Notes under the pieces: model-generated
Database searches by the model: none
Told to the model about the DNA's origin: nothing
The model's input: only the letters and a program-made list of their open reading frames with translations
Made by a program: the position numbers and the translations under genes
Origin: Paenibacillus sp. FSL R10-2782
GTDB taxonomy: Bacteria > Bacillota > Bacilli > Paenibacillales > Paenibacillaceae
Length of the DNA stretch: 64,000 nucleotides
Assembly: GCF_038592985.1 (NCBI RefSeq)
Contig: NZ_CP151951.1
Location: forward strand, 3,525,001-3,589,000
Direction of reading: 5' to 3'
Shown: piece by piece, positions 1 through 9,066 of the stretch
Position numbering within the stretch: position 1 is the stretch's first letter
Layout: the number at the start of each line of letters is the position of its first letter

Positions 1-417
1 CTTCAAATCACGAATTTGCTGCGCTTTCTCCATCGTAATTTTTCGTCCGCCGGGCTGAAGTTTTTGACTTGCTGTTCGTTTGGTAATCAGCTTGAGCACC
101 TTATCCACGCTCATATCTAGCAAGGGCGCCAGCCTACGCGCCGTTTCTTCCGGCTCCTTGATTTGCACCGGTATCGCCATGACTGTCGGCGAAGTGACAT
201 TATAGGTCAGCGCCGTACCTTGCCGATCTAAAATTTCGCCGCGTTTGGCGGCAAAAGGTATATTTCGGCGCCACGATTCCTCGGCCTTGGCCGAGAGTTC
301 GCCCCCTTTACCCAATTGAACATAGGCGAGCCGGACCGACAAGGCTGCAAATAGTACAAACAATCCCAGCAGCCCCCATACCAGCCTGCGCCGCATGGTC
401 ACGTTAGATTTCTTCAA
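1..417 (-). CDS. spoVD: Stage V sporulation protein D-like penicillin-binding protein (N-terminal part, cut by window edge)
   Basis: About 139 N-terminal residues are visible; the rest lies beyond the left edge. A TTG start at 417 follows a GAGGGGAG ribosome site. A short basic stretch and one membrane segment (about residues 10-30) lead into the start of a PBP dimer domain with the typical KRGEILDRQG motif near residue 60. It follows pbpB in the mraZ-rsmH-ftsL-pbpB order, and in Bacillales the second class B PBP at this position is SpoVD, the transpeptidase for spore cortex peptidoglycan. The catalytic domain is not visible, so the exact family member rests on position and on the N-terminal sequence. 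Confidence 0.85.
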   Translation of the reverse strand, partial: MKKSNVTMRRRLVWGLLGLFVLFAALSVRLAYVQLGKGGELSAKAEESWRRNIPFAAKRGEILDRQGTALTYNVTSPTVMAIPVQIKEPEETARRLAPLLDMSVDKVLKLITKRTASQKLQPGGRKITMEKAQQIRDLK

Positions 418-500
418 ACGCGCTCCCCTCCGTTCCTCTAAATACTCATGACATGTCTTACCTCATGAATATTCAAAAAATCGGACGTTAGAACAAGCTA

Positions 501-2834
501 TCAGTTATCCTCGCCTTTGATCGCAGCTGCACTTTTTTCATCGGCTACAGCGGAGGCCCCACCCTTGCTTGCACTCGCGGTGGTAACGGTTTTGGAATCG
601 GTACCCGTTTTCGCTGTACTGCCTGTTTGGCTAGATGCTACGCTGGTAGTTGAGTCCGGTGTTTCTTCCGGCTTTACTCCGGTCACGGTTTCTTTAGCCG
701 GCTGGAGCGTCACACTGACGATCCGCTTGCCACTCACCATTTGTGCCTTTTGCGAGACAACATAACCTTCGCCGCTTACCTGAACACCCACCTTCATGAG
801 CGTTAACACTTGCAGCGTGTCACGCAACGAGACGCCTTTAAAGTCGGGAATGGTCATGTTGGCACTATCTTCAGTCAGCAAATAAATGCGTTGTCCCGGC
901 TTCATTTTGACGCCTGCCTCCGGATACTGACGGACAATTTTGGAGCCTTTGCCGACCGTTTCATAGGCAATCCCCTGTTTGAGCAATGCGTTTTGCGCAT
1001 CCTTCTTCACCTGACCGGTTAATTGTGGCACTGTCGGCAGATTCACCGTTTTCACAGCAGCACTGTCAGATTTATTCGCTTTGGCTCCTGTTTTAGGAAC
1101 CCCCATATATTGCAGCGACTGGGATACGATTTTTTTGAACACAGGGGCTGCTGCGGTACCTCCACCTACCGATTTGTTAGGTTCATCCATAACAATTAGG
1201 ACAGCTATTTTCGGATCATTCACGGGCGCAAAGCCGATAAAAGACACGACATCCTTCGAATGGTCATACACTTTGCCCACAACTTTCGTCGCTGTACCTG
1301 TTTTACCAGCAACACGATACCCATCAATATAAGCAAGACGCCCGGTTCCAATTTCTTGGTCAGACACGACCTGCTCCAGATAACTGCTGGTCTGTAATGC
1401 CGATTCCTGCGAAATCACCTGGCGGACTTCCTTCGGTTGAATCGTCTGTACTTCCCCTGTATCCGGGTTCGTAATTTCCTTCACCAGATGAGGCTGCATC
1501 AGCTTCCCCCCATTAGCAATGGCCGAGATAGCCGCTACCTGCTGGATTGGCGTTACCTGAACACGTCCGTGTCCATATGCAGCCGTTGCGACTTCGGATT
1601 TGTATTGGGTGTGGAACGTAATGGCTCCGCTAGACTCACTCGGAAGATCAATCCCTGTTTTCACACCAAATCCGAAGTTGTTAATATATTTCCTCAGCCT
1701 TTCGCCGCCCAGCTTATACAGCCCCAGATGGACGAAACCGACGTTACTTGAACGCTTAACCCCTTGAAGATAGGTTAACGTTCCCCAATTTCGACTCACG
1801 TCACGAATATCCCATCCCCCAACTCGGATCATACCAGACTGATAGGTTTCATTTGGGTTGAATACCTTTTCCTGAACTGCCGCAGCCAAGGTTACAATCT
1901 TAAACGTGGAGCCTGGCTCATAAATGGACTGAGTTGCATTATTGCGGAAAAAATCCATTGACGATGTGCTCCCGTATGTATTGGGATTAAAATTAGGATA
2001 ACTCGCCATACCGAGAACGTCCATCGTTTTGGGATCTGCCGCTACAACCGTCATCGTTTTCGGATTGTATGTTGCAATGGCTTCCTGCATAGCGTCTTCT
2101 ATATAATACTGAATCGTGTCATCAATCGTCAGCTTTAAATTCTTACCATTTTGTGCCGGTTCATAATTGCTCTCCGATCCCTGAAGAGGAACTCCCTTTA
2201 GATCCCGCTGATAGAGTAGCTTTCCAGCCGTGCCCGAGAGCTCTTTATTATAATAGGCTTCCAATCCCATGCCTGCTGTACCGTCTTTCCGGTAATAGCC
2301 AAGAACATGAGAAGCCAGCTTATTTTCCGGATAATAGCGTTTGGATTCCTGAACCGTGTCCACAGCTCCAATCACTTTGTACTTATCCTTTAAATATTCT
2401 TTGAACGTATCCACCTGTACCTTGACCTCAGGATCTACCTTCCAGCCTCCGTTACGGATCTCGCGGTTTTTTAAATAGTTACCGCCTTTGTCCTTGGCCG
2501 AGAGATGCTTTCTCAGTTCGTCCTCAGGTGTTTTGAGCAGCTGATGCAGTTTGGCTACGACCTCGTTTTCCAGATCATATTCCTGAATGATGCTTGGGTT
2601 GACCACTACCGTATAGGCAGGGGCATCTGTAGCCAGTACATTTCCTTTACGATCCGTAATCGTTCCGCGCTTGGGCTGGATCACCTGGTCTCTTTCCACC
2701 TGCGTAACTACCTGATTATGCCAGTATTCCCCGCTCACGACCTGAATCCAAAATACCTTAAATAGCAGAACAAGAAAAAAGAGGGTAATACATCCCCCTA
2801 TCAGCAGTGTGCGAAGCTTTATTCTTTTGACCAT
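501..2834 (-). CDS. pbpB: Division-specific class B penicillin-binding protein with PASTA domains (PBP 2B)
   Basis: This 777-residue protein is a septal peptidoglycan transpeptidase. One N-terminal membrane segment (about 10-30) is followed by the PBP dimer domain (KRGTITDRKG near 55) and the transpeptidase domain. The active-site motifs are visible: STFK with the serine near 309, SSN near 362, and KTG near 511. Two PASTA repeats lie at about 605-720, and a Ser/Thr/Ala-rich low-complexity tail ends the protein. An ATG start follows GAGGTTTGAGCT. It sits between ftsL and spoVD, and in B. subtilis PbpB works with FtsL, DivIC, DivIB and FtsW at the septum. Length and domain order are normal. Confidence 0.95.
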   Translation of the reverse strand: MVKRIKLRTLLIGGCITLFFLVLLFKVFWIQVVSGEYWHNQVVTQVERDQVIQPKRGTITDRKGNVLATDAPAYTVVVNPSIIQEYDLENEVVAKLHQLLKTPEDELRKHLSAKDKGGNYLKNREIRNGGWKVDPEVKVQVDTFKEYLKDKYKVIGAVDTVQESKRYYPENKLASHVLGYYRKDGTAGMGLEAYYNKELSGTAGKLLYQRDLKGVPLQGSESNYEPAQNGKNLKLTIDDTIQYYIEDAMQEAIATYNPKTMTVVAADPKTMDVLGMASYPNFNPNTYGSTSSMDFFRNNATQSIYEPGSTFKIVTLAAAVQEKVFNPNETYQSGMIRVGGWDIRDVSRNWGTLTYLQGVKRSSNVGFVHLGLYKLGGERLRKYINNFGFGVKTGIDLPSESSGAITFHTQYKSEVATAAYGHGRVQVTPIQQVAAISAIANGGKLMQPHLVKEITNPDTGEVQTIQPKEVRQVISQESALQTSSYLEQVVSDQEIGTGRLAYIDGYRVAGKTGTATKVVGKVYDHSKDVVSFIGFAPVNDPKIAVLIVMDEPNKSVGGGTAAAPVFKKIVSQSLQYMGVPKTGAKANKSDSAAVKTVNLPTVPQLTGQVKKDAQNALLKQGIAYETVGKGSKIVRQYPEAGVKMKPGQRIYLLTEDSANMTIPDFKGVSLRDTLQVLTLMKVGVQVSGEGYVVSQKAQMVSGKRIVSVTLQPAKETVTGVKPEETPDSTTSVASSQTGSTAKTGTDSKTVTTASASKGGASAVADEKSAAAIKGEDN

Positions 2835-2897
2835 AGCTCAAACCTCTTTGCAAAAAAATGTACGTCAGAGCATAGCTTAATGCTATGCCCTAACTAA

Positions 2898-3278
2898 CTA
2901 ATTGGCAGCCTGCTTTTCCACACGAATGGGCTCTCTCGTCGGCTCGATATATCCCTGTTCCTTTGCCGTAGGTACAATCTGATTTTCCAGCCGTTCCTTC
3001 TGAATTTTCAGTTGGGCGATATTGGTCTGTAATTTGGAAATGTCCTTGCTCGCTGTATTAATCGAATAATTGATTTGATAAATGTGCGCGTACCTGCCAA
3101 TCAGCATACCAGCAATGACAATGCACGTTACAAGTGTCAAAAGATACAGCAGCTTTTCCCGAATCGGTAGCTCTCTGCGGCGTGTAACGACTTTAGTGGT
3201 TTCACGATACCGTTGTTGCTGAACCTGTTCCTGACGGGCTCTTTCTTTTACAGCCAAATTACCGCGTGTATAAGCCAT
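2898..3278 (-). CDS. ftsL: Cell division protein FtsL
   Basis: This 126-residue bitopic protein has a basic cytoplasmic N-terminus, one membrane segment (about 46-65) and an extracytoplasmic coiled coil (about 70-110). That is the expected FtsL/DivIC-type layout. FtsL sequence is poorly conserved, so the call rests on topology and on its position between rsmH and pbpB. The start follows GGAGAAGGAGAGG. FtsL acts at the septum with DivIC and DivIB to control the septal synthase. Confidence 0.9.
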   Translation of the reverse strand: MAYTRGNLAVKERARQEQVQQQRYRETTKVVTRRRELPIREKLLYLLTLVTCIVIAGMLIGRYAHIYQINYSINTASKDISKLQTNIAQLKIQKERLENQIVPTAKEQGYIEPTREPIRVEKQAAN

Positions 3279-3302
3279 GTCGCCTCTCCTTCTCCATTAA
3301 AT

Positions 3303-4253
3303 TTACAATTTTTCGGCAACTCTCAGCTTGGCTGACCGGGACCGTGGATTAAGCTCCAATTCCTGCTCTGACGCCACAATCGGCTTACGATTCACCAGCT
3401 TCAGATCGCCTATCATTTTGTCCTCCAAAATAGGCAAATCAGATGGATAGATGCTTTTCGCCAAATACTCCTTGAAAATATGCTTGCATATCCGATCCTC
3501 CAGAGAATGGAACGTAATGACCGAAATTCTGCCCCCTGGAGCCAGACATTTTACTGCCTGATGCAAAGTATCTTCCAGTGCACCCAACTCATCGTTCACA
3601 GCGATCCGCAAAGCCTGAAAGCTGCGTTTGGCTGGATGTCCCCCGGTTCTGCGTGCCGCAGCCGGAATTCCTTCTTTGATAATATCGACAAGTTCCCCTG
3701 TTGTGTGAATAGGCTTGTTTTTTCGACGTTCAACCATAATCTTCGCGATCCGACGTGAAAACTTCTCTTCTCCATAATGAAACAAAATACGCGCAATCTC
3801 TGCTTCCGGCCATTCATTGACAATCTCGTAAGCCGTCAGCGAGCTACTCTGATCCATCCGCATATCAAGCGGCGCATCATGATTGTAGCTGAATCCCCGC
3901 TCCCCCTCATCGAACTGGGGCGAGGACACACCCAGATCGAACAAAATACCCTGGACCTGCGGGACGCCGTCTTTTTCGGGCAATCCCAGTTCGGCCAGCC
4001 TGTCCTGCAAGTGGCGAAAGTTGGATTTCACCAATGAAATCTTTCCTTCGTAGGCCGACAGCTTCTCGCGCGCATTGTTCAATGCCCAGTCATCCTGATC
4101 AAAGGCAATCAGCCTTCCCTCAGGGCCAAGCTGTGACGCAATGACGGAACTGTGTCCTGCCCCTCCCAACGTGCAGTCCACATAGATCCCGTCCTGCCTG
4201 ATGTTTAATGCCTGTGTTGCTTCTTCCTTGAGTACGGTAATGTGGTGAAACAA
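3303..4253 (-). CDS. rsmH: 16S rRNA (cytosine(1402)-N4)-methyltransferase
   Basis: This 316-residue protein methylates N4 of C1402 in 16S rRNA using S-adenosylmethionine. The SAM-binding glycine motif [11 protein letters not shown] is near residue 25, and the conserved [12 protein letters not shown] block is near 105. The start is TTG at 4253, placed 6-7 bases after a strong GGAGGT; no ATG gives a better fit. It follows mraZ by 17 bases and precedes ftsL, the standard dcw order. Confidence 0.97.
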   Translation of the reverse strand: MFHHITVLKEEATQALNIRQDGIYVDCTLGGAGHSSVIASQLGPEGRLIAFDQDDWALNNAREKLSAYEGKISLVKSNFRHLQDRLAELGLPEKDGVPQVQGILFDLGVSSPQFDEGERGFSYNHDAPLDMRMDQSSSLTAYEIVNEWPEAEIARILFHYGEEKFSRRIAKIMVERRKNKPIHTTGELVDIIKEGIPAAARRTGGHPAKRSFQALRIAVNDELGALEDTLHQAVKCLAPGGRISVITFHSLEDRICKHIFKEYLAKSIYPSDLPILEDKMIGDLKLVNRKPIVASEQELELNPRSRSAKLRVAEKL

Positions 4254-4270
4254 ACGGCTGACCTCCTAAA

Positions 4271-4708
4271 TTACAATTCAAAGTTGAAATCAACCAATTT
4301 CTCAGCAATGTCGTTAAATGCTTCTTCTGATTGGCTGAAATATTGCTCCCAAGTGTGCTTGCTCCAAATCTCTACCCGGGTGGACACTCCCAATACGACG
4401 CACTCTTTGGTAAGCTTGGCGTATTCGCACAAATTCCCCGGTAAATTTACCCTGCCCTGTTTGTCCAATTCGCATTCAGTCGCGCCCGAGAAAAAAAACC
4501 GGGTAAACGCCCGCGCATCGGCCTTCATCAAAGGCAGTGCTTTAAGTTTTTTCTCCATGACAGCCCACTCATCCATGGGATACACGAAGAGGCATTGGTC
4601 CAGTCCGCGGGTAACCACGAACGAGGCACCGAGAAGTTCACGAAACTTGGCCGGAACAGTAAGCCGACCCTTCTCATCAATGCTATGTTGGAACTCCCCC
4701 ATAAACAT
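4271..4708 (-). CDS. mraZ: Transcriptional regulator MraZ
   Basis: This 145-residue DNA-binding protein is the first gene of the dcw operon and represses it in species where it has been studied. It contains two SpoVT/AbrB-like halves, each with the family DxKGRxxxP-type motif ([13 protein letters not shown] near 14 and DKQGRVNLP near 90). The ATG at 4708 is preferred to the in-frame GTG at 4720: it is spaced 9 bases from AAGGGGTG and gives the conserved [10 protein letters not shown]-terminus. Phased TGGNN repeats just upstream are its likely autoregulatory operator. Confidence 0.96.
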   Translation of the reverse strand: MFMGEFQHSIDEKGRLTVPAKFRELLGASFVVTRGLDQCLFVYPMDEWAVMEKKLKALPLMKADARAFTRFFFSGATECELDKQGRVNLPGNLCEYAKLTKECVVLGVSTRVEIWSKHTWEQYFSQSEEAFNDIAEKLVDFNFEL

Positions 4709-4734
4709 TGGTTTCGTCACCCCTTACCCCATTC

Positions 4735-4759
4735 TCCCACTTTGGCCCACTTTCCACCA
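4735..4759 (-). promoter_or_regulatory. Putative MraZ operator: three TGGNN repeats phased at 10 bp
   Basis: Read on the minus strand, TGGTG, TGGGC and TGGGA start at 4759, 4749 and 4739, exactly 10 bp apart. A further TGGGG lies slightly out of phase at 4731. MraZ of other bacteria binds such phased TGGNN repeats as a ring-shaped oligomer. The array lies between the predicted mraZ -10 and the mraZ start, where binding would block transcription. Confidence 0.8.
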
Positions 4760-4763
4760 CCTA

Positions 4764-4792
4764 AGCATAATAGATTCGCTTTAAAAAATCAA
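4764..4792 (-). promoter_or_regulatory. Predicted sigma-A promoter of the mraZ (dcw) operon
   Basis: On the minus strand, TTGATT (4792-4787) and TATGCT (4769-4764) are separated by 17 bp. The expected transcription start falls at the edge of the MraZ repeat array. Another TATTAT-like -10 overlaps this one, so the exact -10 is uncertain. Confidence 0.6.
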
Positions 4793-4875
4793 AGACCTTC
4801 TTTACATTTCCAAAAAGTGATAAACGACAAATCCGTACGGTGATGTCTGTTATTGTTGCCACGTATCATTACACG

Positions 4876-4955
4876 CCAAAAAGCCCCTTATTCCATGAAG
4901 ACGAACTCCCGACAATATGCATCAGGTTTCGAAACAACATGAAAATAAAGGGCTT
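4876..4955 (-). terminator. Predicted terminator of ahcY, with a long loop
   Basis: AAGCCCCTTATT (4881-4892) pairs with AATAAAGGGCTT (4944-4955) with one mismatch, and flanking CATG sequences extend the stem. On the minus strand the distal arm runs into TTTTT at 4880-4876. The loop of about 40 bases is unusually long for an intrinsic terminator. It separates ahcY from the mraZ promoter. Confidence 0.55.
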
Positions 4956-5043
4956 ATTCTCATTCATCATACCAACCTATACAAACACCTGTGTTACACG
5001 TTAAAACCTTTGAACCCGGCCAACGTGACCGACGATGCTCAAG

Positions 5044-6309
5044 TTATGCATTCCAGCTATCCAGATAGACCTTTTGGTCTTCTGTTAAAGAATCAATCTG
5101 GATTCCCAGGCTATCCAGCTTGAAGCGAGCTACCTGCTCATCAATTTCATAAGGTACATTAATTACGGCTTTGCCCAGCTCATTATAACGATCGTTCACA
5201 TATTTCAAGCCAAGCGCCTGAAGTGCAAATGTGGTATCCATGATTTCCGCAGGATGGCCATCCGCCGCAGCCAAATTCACGAGGCGTCCTTCTGCCAGCA
5301 AATACATTTTACGTCCATCCTTGAAACGGTACTCCTCAATGTTGCGACGCACCGTCCGAATGGATTCGGAACGTTTGGCAAGCTCAGGCTTACTAACCTC
5401 CACATCAAAATGCCCCGCATTGCACAGCACGGCCCCGTCCTTCATGACATCAAAGTGCTCTCCGGTAATTACGGCTTTGTTGCCAGTCACCGTAATGAAG
5501 AAGTCACCCAGCTTGGCTGCTTCCACCATCGGCAACACATGGAAACCATCCATATGCGCTTCTACTGCCTTGATAGGATCAACTTCGGTTACGACCACGT
5601 TGGCTCCCAGCCCTTTCGCACGCATCGCAACCCCTTTACCACACCAGCCATAACCCACCACGACGACCGTGCTGCCCGCCACAACCAGGTTGGTTGTACG
5701 AATAATGCCGTCGAATGCTGACTGTCCAGTACCATAACGATTGTCGAACAAATATTTGCAGTAAGCATCATTAACGGCCACCATAGGGAAGTGGAGTTGA
5801 CCCTCTTTTTCGAGCGCCTTCAAGCGGATAATCCCGGTAGTCGTTTCCTCAGCCCCACCACGGATGGTAGAAATCAGATCAGGGCGTTCGGATTGCAAGA
5901 GAGTAACCAGGTCGCCCCCGTCATCAATAATAAGGTCCGGCTTTGTTTCCAGCGCCTTAATTTGCAAGCTTTTAAACTCAGCAGGGTCCGGATTGTATTT
6001 AGCCAAAACCGTAACTCCATCTTCAACCAATGCTGCGCAAACATCATCTTGAGTGGACAACGGATTACTACCCGTAATCGTAACCTCAGCCCCGCCCGCC
6101 TGTACTACTTTAGCCAGATAGGCCGTTTTGGCCTCCAGATGCAGACAGATGGTTACCTTCAGCCCCTTAAAAGGCTGCTCCTGCTCGAACTGTTGACGTA
6201 TACGGTTCAATACCGGCATATGGGCTTCCACCCAATCAATTTTTAGGTGTCCCTCAGGAGCCAGTTTAAGATCGTGAACGATGCTGTTTTGCAAAGAATG
6301 GGTTGTCAT
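5044..6309 (-). CDS. ahcY: Adenosylhomocysteinase (S-adenosylhomocysteine hydrolase)
   Basis: This 421-residue cytosolic enzyme splits S-adenosylhomocysteine into adenosine and homocysteine, using bound NAD, and recycles the by-product of SAM-dependent methylation. The NAD-binding motif VVVGYGWCGKGVA is near residue 217, and the substrate-binding DDGGD segment is near 129. The C-terminus keeps the conserved HPAEIMD region. An ATG start follows GGAGGAAC. It lies between bshC and mraZ, which are adjacent in B. subtilis. B. subtilis uses a different SAH route (Pfs/MtnN plus LuxS), so its presence here is a lineage difference. Confidence 0.96.
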   Translation of the reverse strand: MTTHSLQNSIVHDLKLAPEGHLKIDWVEAHMPVLNRIRQQFEQEQPFKGLKVTICLHLEAKTAYLAKVVQAGGAEVTITGSNPLSTQDDVCAALVEDGVTVLAKYNPDPAEFKSLQIKALETKPDLIIDDGGDLVTLLQSERPDLISTIRGGAEETTTGIIRLKALEKEGQLHFPMVAVNDAYCKYLFDNRYGTGQSAFDGIIRTTNLVVAGSTVVVVGYGWCGKGVAMRAKGLGANVVVTEVDPIKAVEAHMDGFHVLPMVEAAKLGDFFITVTGNKAVITGEHFDVMKDGAVLCNAGHFDVEVSKPELAKRSESIRTVRRNIEEYRFKDGRKMYLLAEGRLVNLAAADGHPAEIMDTTFALQALGLKYVNDRYNELGKAVINVPYEIDEQVARFKLDSLGIQIDSLTEDQKVYLDSWNA

Positions 6310-6353
6310 ATTTGTTCCTCCTTCATATTGGTTATAGATGTTAAGATACTAAA

Positions 6354-7985
6354 TCATACATAAATGACACGATGCGTACCCGTCAGGTCGGTCGGCATAT
6401 CCATAATCATATCGATCAGGCTGAGACCATAACGGTTTAGAAAATGATAAATCGTATACACCCGTTCCTGTGGCTGTCCGAATGGAAAAAGTGACCACTC
6501 AATGCGATCCCATTGACGAAGCGCTGATTCATTTTGCCGAAACAGTGCTTCCTGAACTTTCGCTTCCATATAGGCAATCTGATCCAGAATCTTTTCACGA
6601 TTGGTTTCCCCAAGCCGAAGCAAACCTTTTTCAATCAAGCCTGACTGCTGTATCAGTGGTTCATACATACGAACAAAAGCTTCCTTGGCCCCGGCAAACT
6701 GCTCCTGCATCCCAAGCTGATCGTGGGTGACAATCCATTGCTTTTTTCGTTCCTCAAGCCCGTCCCTAACTTCTCCAAAGCTCAATTCGTACTTCAGCAT
6801 ATGCTTTTCCACACCCGGCTCCACTAACGTAAAGGACATCCGTGGCAGCAGTAGTGGCATCTGCATCCCCAGCACGCCGAATGCGTCGCGTGTAATCGCC
6901 CAGTAGGCAATTTCTCCTAGCCCCAGCACAGAGGCCAGCACCGGAAACAGTGATTCCTGCATAAGAGGGCGGGTTAAGACATTGTTACTAAAACGTTCTG
7001 GATGCCTGTCTGTCTCTTCGAGCAGTTCTTCGACTGTAAATGTTACCTGACCGCGGCGATCCGTGAATAGACCATCTTGCTTGAACAGCAACAAGCGTTC
7101 TTCTTCATGGATATAAAAGAGATTGGCGCCGCCTTCATGCACATCTGCCTGCAAATGATAGCCAAAATCTACAATCCGTGCAGCAGTCGCGTGGTAAGCT
7201 TGCTCCAGTTCATCATTGTGTTGAACCAACCGACGGAAAACGGATGTCTCCAGCTTGCGCAGCGAAGGATCAGCCGAATCCAGCAGCACTAATCCGTAGG
7301 CACCGAAAAGAAGTCCCAGCAACTTGGCGAAGCCTTCACTTAATCCGTAAGCATCATTGAAACCATGCTCAATCATGCGTAAAATATCAGCCTTATGCTC
7401 TGAGTCAGGCAAGCTTTGCTCTATATCAGCCATAGCCTGCTTCCACTCTGCGGTATCGACCTTAATCGCACTAACCGAAGAACGACGTTCAGGCTGCTTA
7501 TTCAGCTTGATTTTGACTGCTTGCGGGTCATTCGCCATCACATATGTATGATTGACCTCATCCCAGTCATGATCCTCACCCGCAATCCAGAAAACGGGAA
7601 TAACTGGACGCCCCAGCCGTTCCTCCGCTTCCCTGGACGCCTTAATAATCGTAACAGCTTTGTAAATGACCAGCATCGGGCCTGTGAACAGTCCGCTTTG
7701 CTGCCCCCCAGCCACCACCAGAGCGTCTGGCTGCTCCAGCCGATCCAATGAAGCACGAACTGCCTTGTGTGCATTGTATTGCTCATTGTATATACGGAGA
7801 CATGCTACGACATCCTTGCGGTTTAATCGCAGATGCTCCGTCTCATCCAGCCACTTCGCTCGTTGGGCATAAGCATCGGCATGCAGAACACCATATTCAT
7901 ACAAATCGCGTGCGCGTCCTGTACCCTGCGTGTAATCTTCTGCCAAAGCCGACCCTCCGCGAAGCTTCTCCGGAATTATTCTCAT
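6354..7985 (-). CDS. bshC: Bacillithiol synthase, cysteine-adding enzyme
   Basis: This 543-residue protein resembles BshC (YllA), which adds cysteine to glucosaminyl-malate in the last step of bacillithiol synthesis. Visible family blocks include VAGGQQSGLFTGPML near 90-105 and PVFWIAGEDHDWDEVNHTY near 135-155, followed by a coiled-coil C-terminal half. The ATG at 7985 is chosen because GGAGG precedes it; an upstream in-frame start would read through that site. It stands just upstream of ahcY-mraZ, matching the yllA-mraZ link in B. subtilis. Confidence 0.95.
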   Translation of the reverse strand: MRIIPEKLRGGSALAEDYTQGTGRARDLYEYGVLHADAYAQRAKWLDETEHLRLNRKDVVACLRIYNEQYNAHKAVRASLDRLEQPDALVVAGGQQSGLFTGPMLVIYKAVTIIKASREAEERLGRPVIPVFWIAGEDHDWDEVNHTYVMANDPQAVKIKLNKQPERRSSVSAIKVDTAEWKQAMADIEQSLPDSEHKADILRMIEHGFNDAYGLSEGFAKLLGLLFGAYGLVLLDSADPSLRKLETSVFRRLVQHNDELEQAYHATAARIVDFGYHLQADVHEGGANLFYIHEEERLLLFKQDGLFTDRRGQVTFTVEELLEETDRHPERFSNNVLTRPLMQESLFPVLASVLGLGEIAYWAITRDAFGVLGMQMPLLLPRMSFTLVEPGVEKHMLKYELSFGEVRDGLEERKKQWIVTHDQLGMQEQFAGAKEAFVRMYEPLIQQSGLIEKGLLRLGETNREKILDQIAYMEAKVQEALFRQNESALRQWDRIEWSLFPFGQPQERVYTIYHFLNRYGLSLIDMIMDMPTDLTGTHRVIYV

Positions 7986-8062
7986 GGGTCTGCCTCCTGT
8001 CTCCACCAAAACCTTACTGCTTGATTGTACCGAAAGCCTTTGTCCACGTCAAAGCTTCCCAC

Positions 8063-8094
8063 AAAAAAAACCGCCAAGTTTGTGCTCGGCGGTT
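8063..8094 (-). terminator. Terminator of the opp operon
   Basis: On the minus strand AACCGCC (8094-8088) pairs with GGCGGTT (8075-8069), and the stem is followed by a run of T residues. It lies 17 bases beyond the ATPase stop. Confidence 0.85.
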
Positions 8095-8110
8095 GGTGCA
8101 TAAAACAACA

Positions 8111-9055
8111 TCAGGCGTAAGGCTCAGCTACAAAATGCCCTTTGGACACTTCGATCAGCTTGGCATTTTCCAGGTTATAAGCTCCTGACTTATTGTCGGA
8201 TGTATCATTTGTATGAATGGGGCCGGCTTGATCGCTTGGCATAATAATCCGTTTTTTGTTGGCTTCCACTTCCGGATCGGGAATCGGAATCGCCGACAGA
8301 AGCATTTTCGTATAAGGATGGATCGGATTTGCATACAACTCCGCGCTTTCTGCAAGCTCAACCATTTTACCCATATACATTACGGCTACCCGGTCACTGA
8401 TATGCTTGACCATCGACAGATCATGCGCAATGAACAGGTATGTCAGACCAAGACGCTCTTGGAGCTCTTTTAGCAGGTTGACAACCTGAGCCTGAATAGA
8501 CACGTCAAGAGCCGAGATCGGCTCATCACAAATGATGAATTTAGGATTAACCGCCAGTGCGCGGGCAATACCGATACGTTGACGCTGACCACCGGAAAAT
8601 TCATGCGGATAACGGGTTGCATGATCCGGGTTCAAGCCTACCAGATCCAGCAACTCTTCAATCCGTTTTTTGCGCTCTGCACGGCTACCTGCCATGTTGT
8701 GAATATCCAGTGCCTCACCAATAATATCAGAAACCGTAAAACGCGGGTTCAAGGATGCATACGGATCTTGAAAGATCATCTGCATATCACGACGCATGGC
8801 TTTCATTTTACTTGGTGATAATTTGTAGATATCCGTACCGTTGAAGCGTACGCTGCCTGCTGTAGGCTCGTATAGGCGAAGAATGGTACGGCCCGCTGTA
8901 GATTTACCACAACCTGATTCACCAACCATACCTAGGGTTTCGCCTTCGCGAATATAAAAATTCAGGTTGTCCACCGCTTTGAGCACACGGTTTTTGCCAA
9001 CATTAAAATACTTTTTAAGACCTTCAACCTCAATTAAATTGTTGCTACTCACCAT
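8111..9055 (-). CDS. oppF: Oligopeptide ABC transporter ATP-binding protein (OppF type)
   Basis: This 314-residue ATPase energises peptide import through the two permeases encoded just upstream. Walker [10 protein letters not shown] starts near residue 45, the Q-loop is in [10 protein letters not shown] near 95, the signature SGGQRQR is near 154, and Walker B ends in CDEP near 176. The C-terminal [12 protein letters not shown] segment is the extension typical of OppD/OppF ATPases. The start follows GGAGGTGAGATC. It is the last gene of the operon. No OppD partner is present, so it either acts as a homodimer or pairs with an ATPase encoded elsewhere. Confidence 0.92.
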   Translation of the reverse strand: MVSSNNLIEVEGLKKYFNVGKNRVLKAVDNLNFYIREGETLGMVGESGCGKSTAGRTILRLYEPTAGSVRFNGTDIYKLSPSKMKAMRRDMQMIFQDPYASLNPRFTVSDIIGEALDIHNMAGSRAERKKRIEELLDLVGLNPDHATRYPHEFSGGQRQRIGIARALAVNPKFIICDEPISALDVSIQAQVVNLLKELQERLGLTYLFIAHDLSMVKHISDRVAVMYMGKMVELAESAELYANPIHPYTKMLLSAIPIPDPEVEANKKRIIMPSDQAGPIHTNDTSDNKSGAYNLENAKLIEVSKGHFVAEPYA

Positions 9056-9066
9056 GATCTCACCTC

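Noticed and set aside
4242..4784. 180-residue open frame on the plus strand opposite mraZ
   Set aside because: It lies antisense to mraZ, rsmH start and the MraZ operator, has no ribosome site, and its product looks like no protein family.
6310..6353. SAH or SAM riboswitch before ahcY
   Set aside because: The gap is only 44 bases and shows just a ribosome site; there is no room for a known SAM or SAH aptamer.
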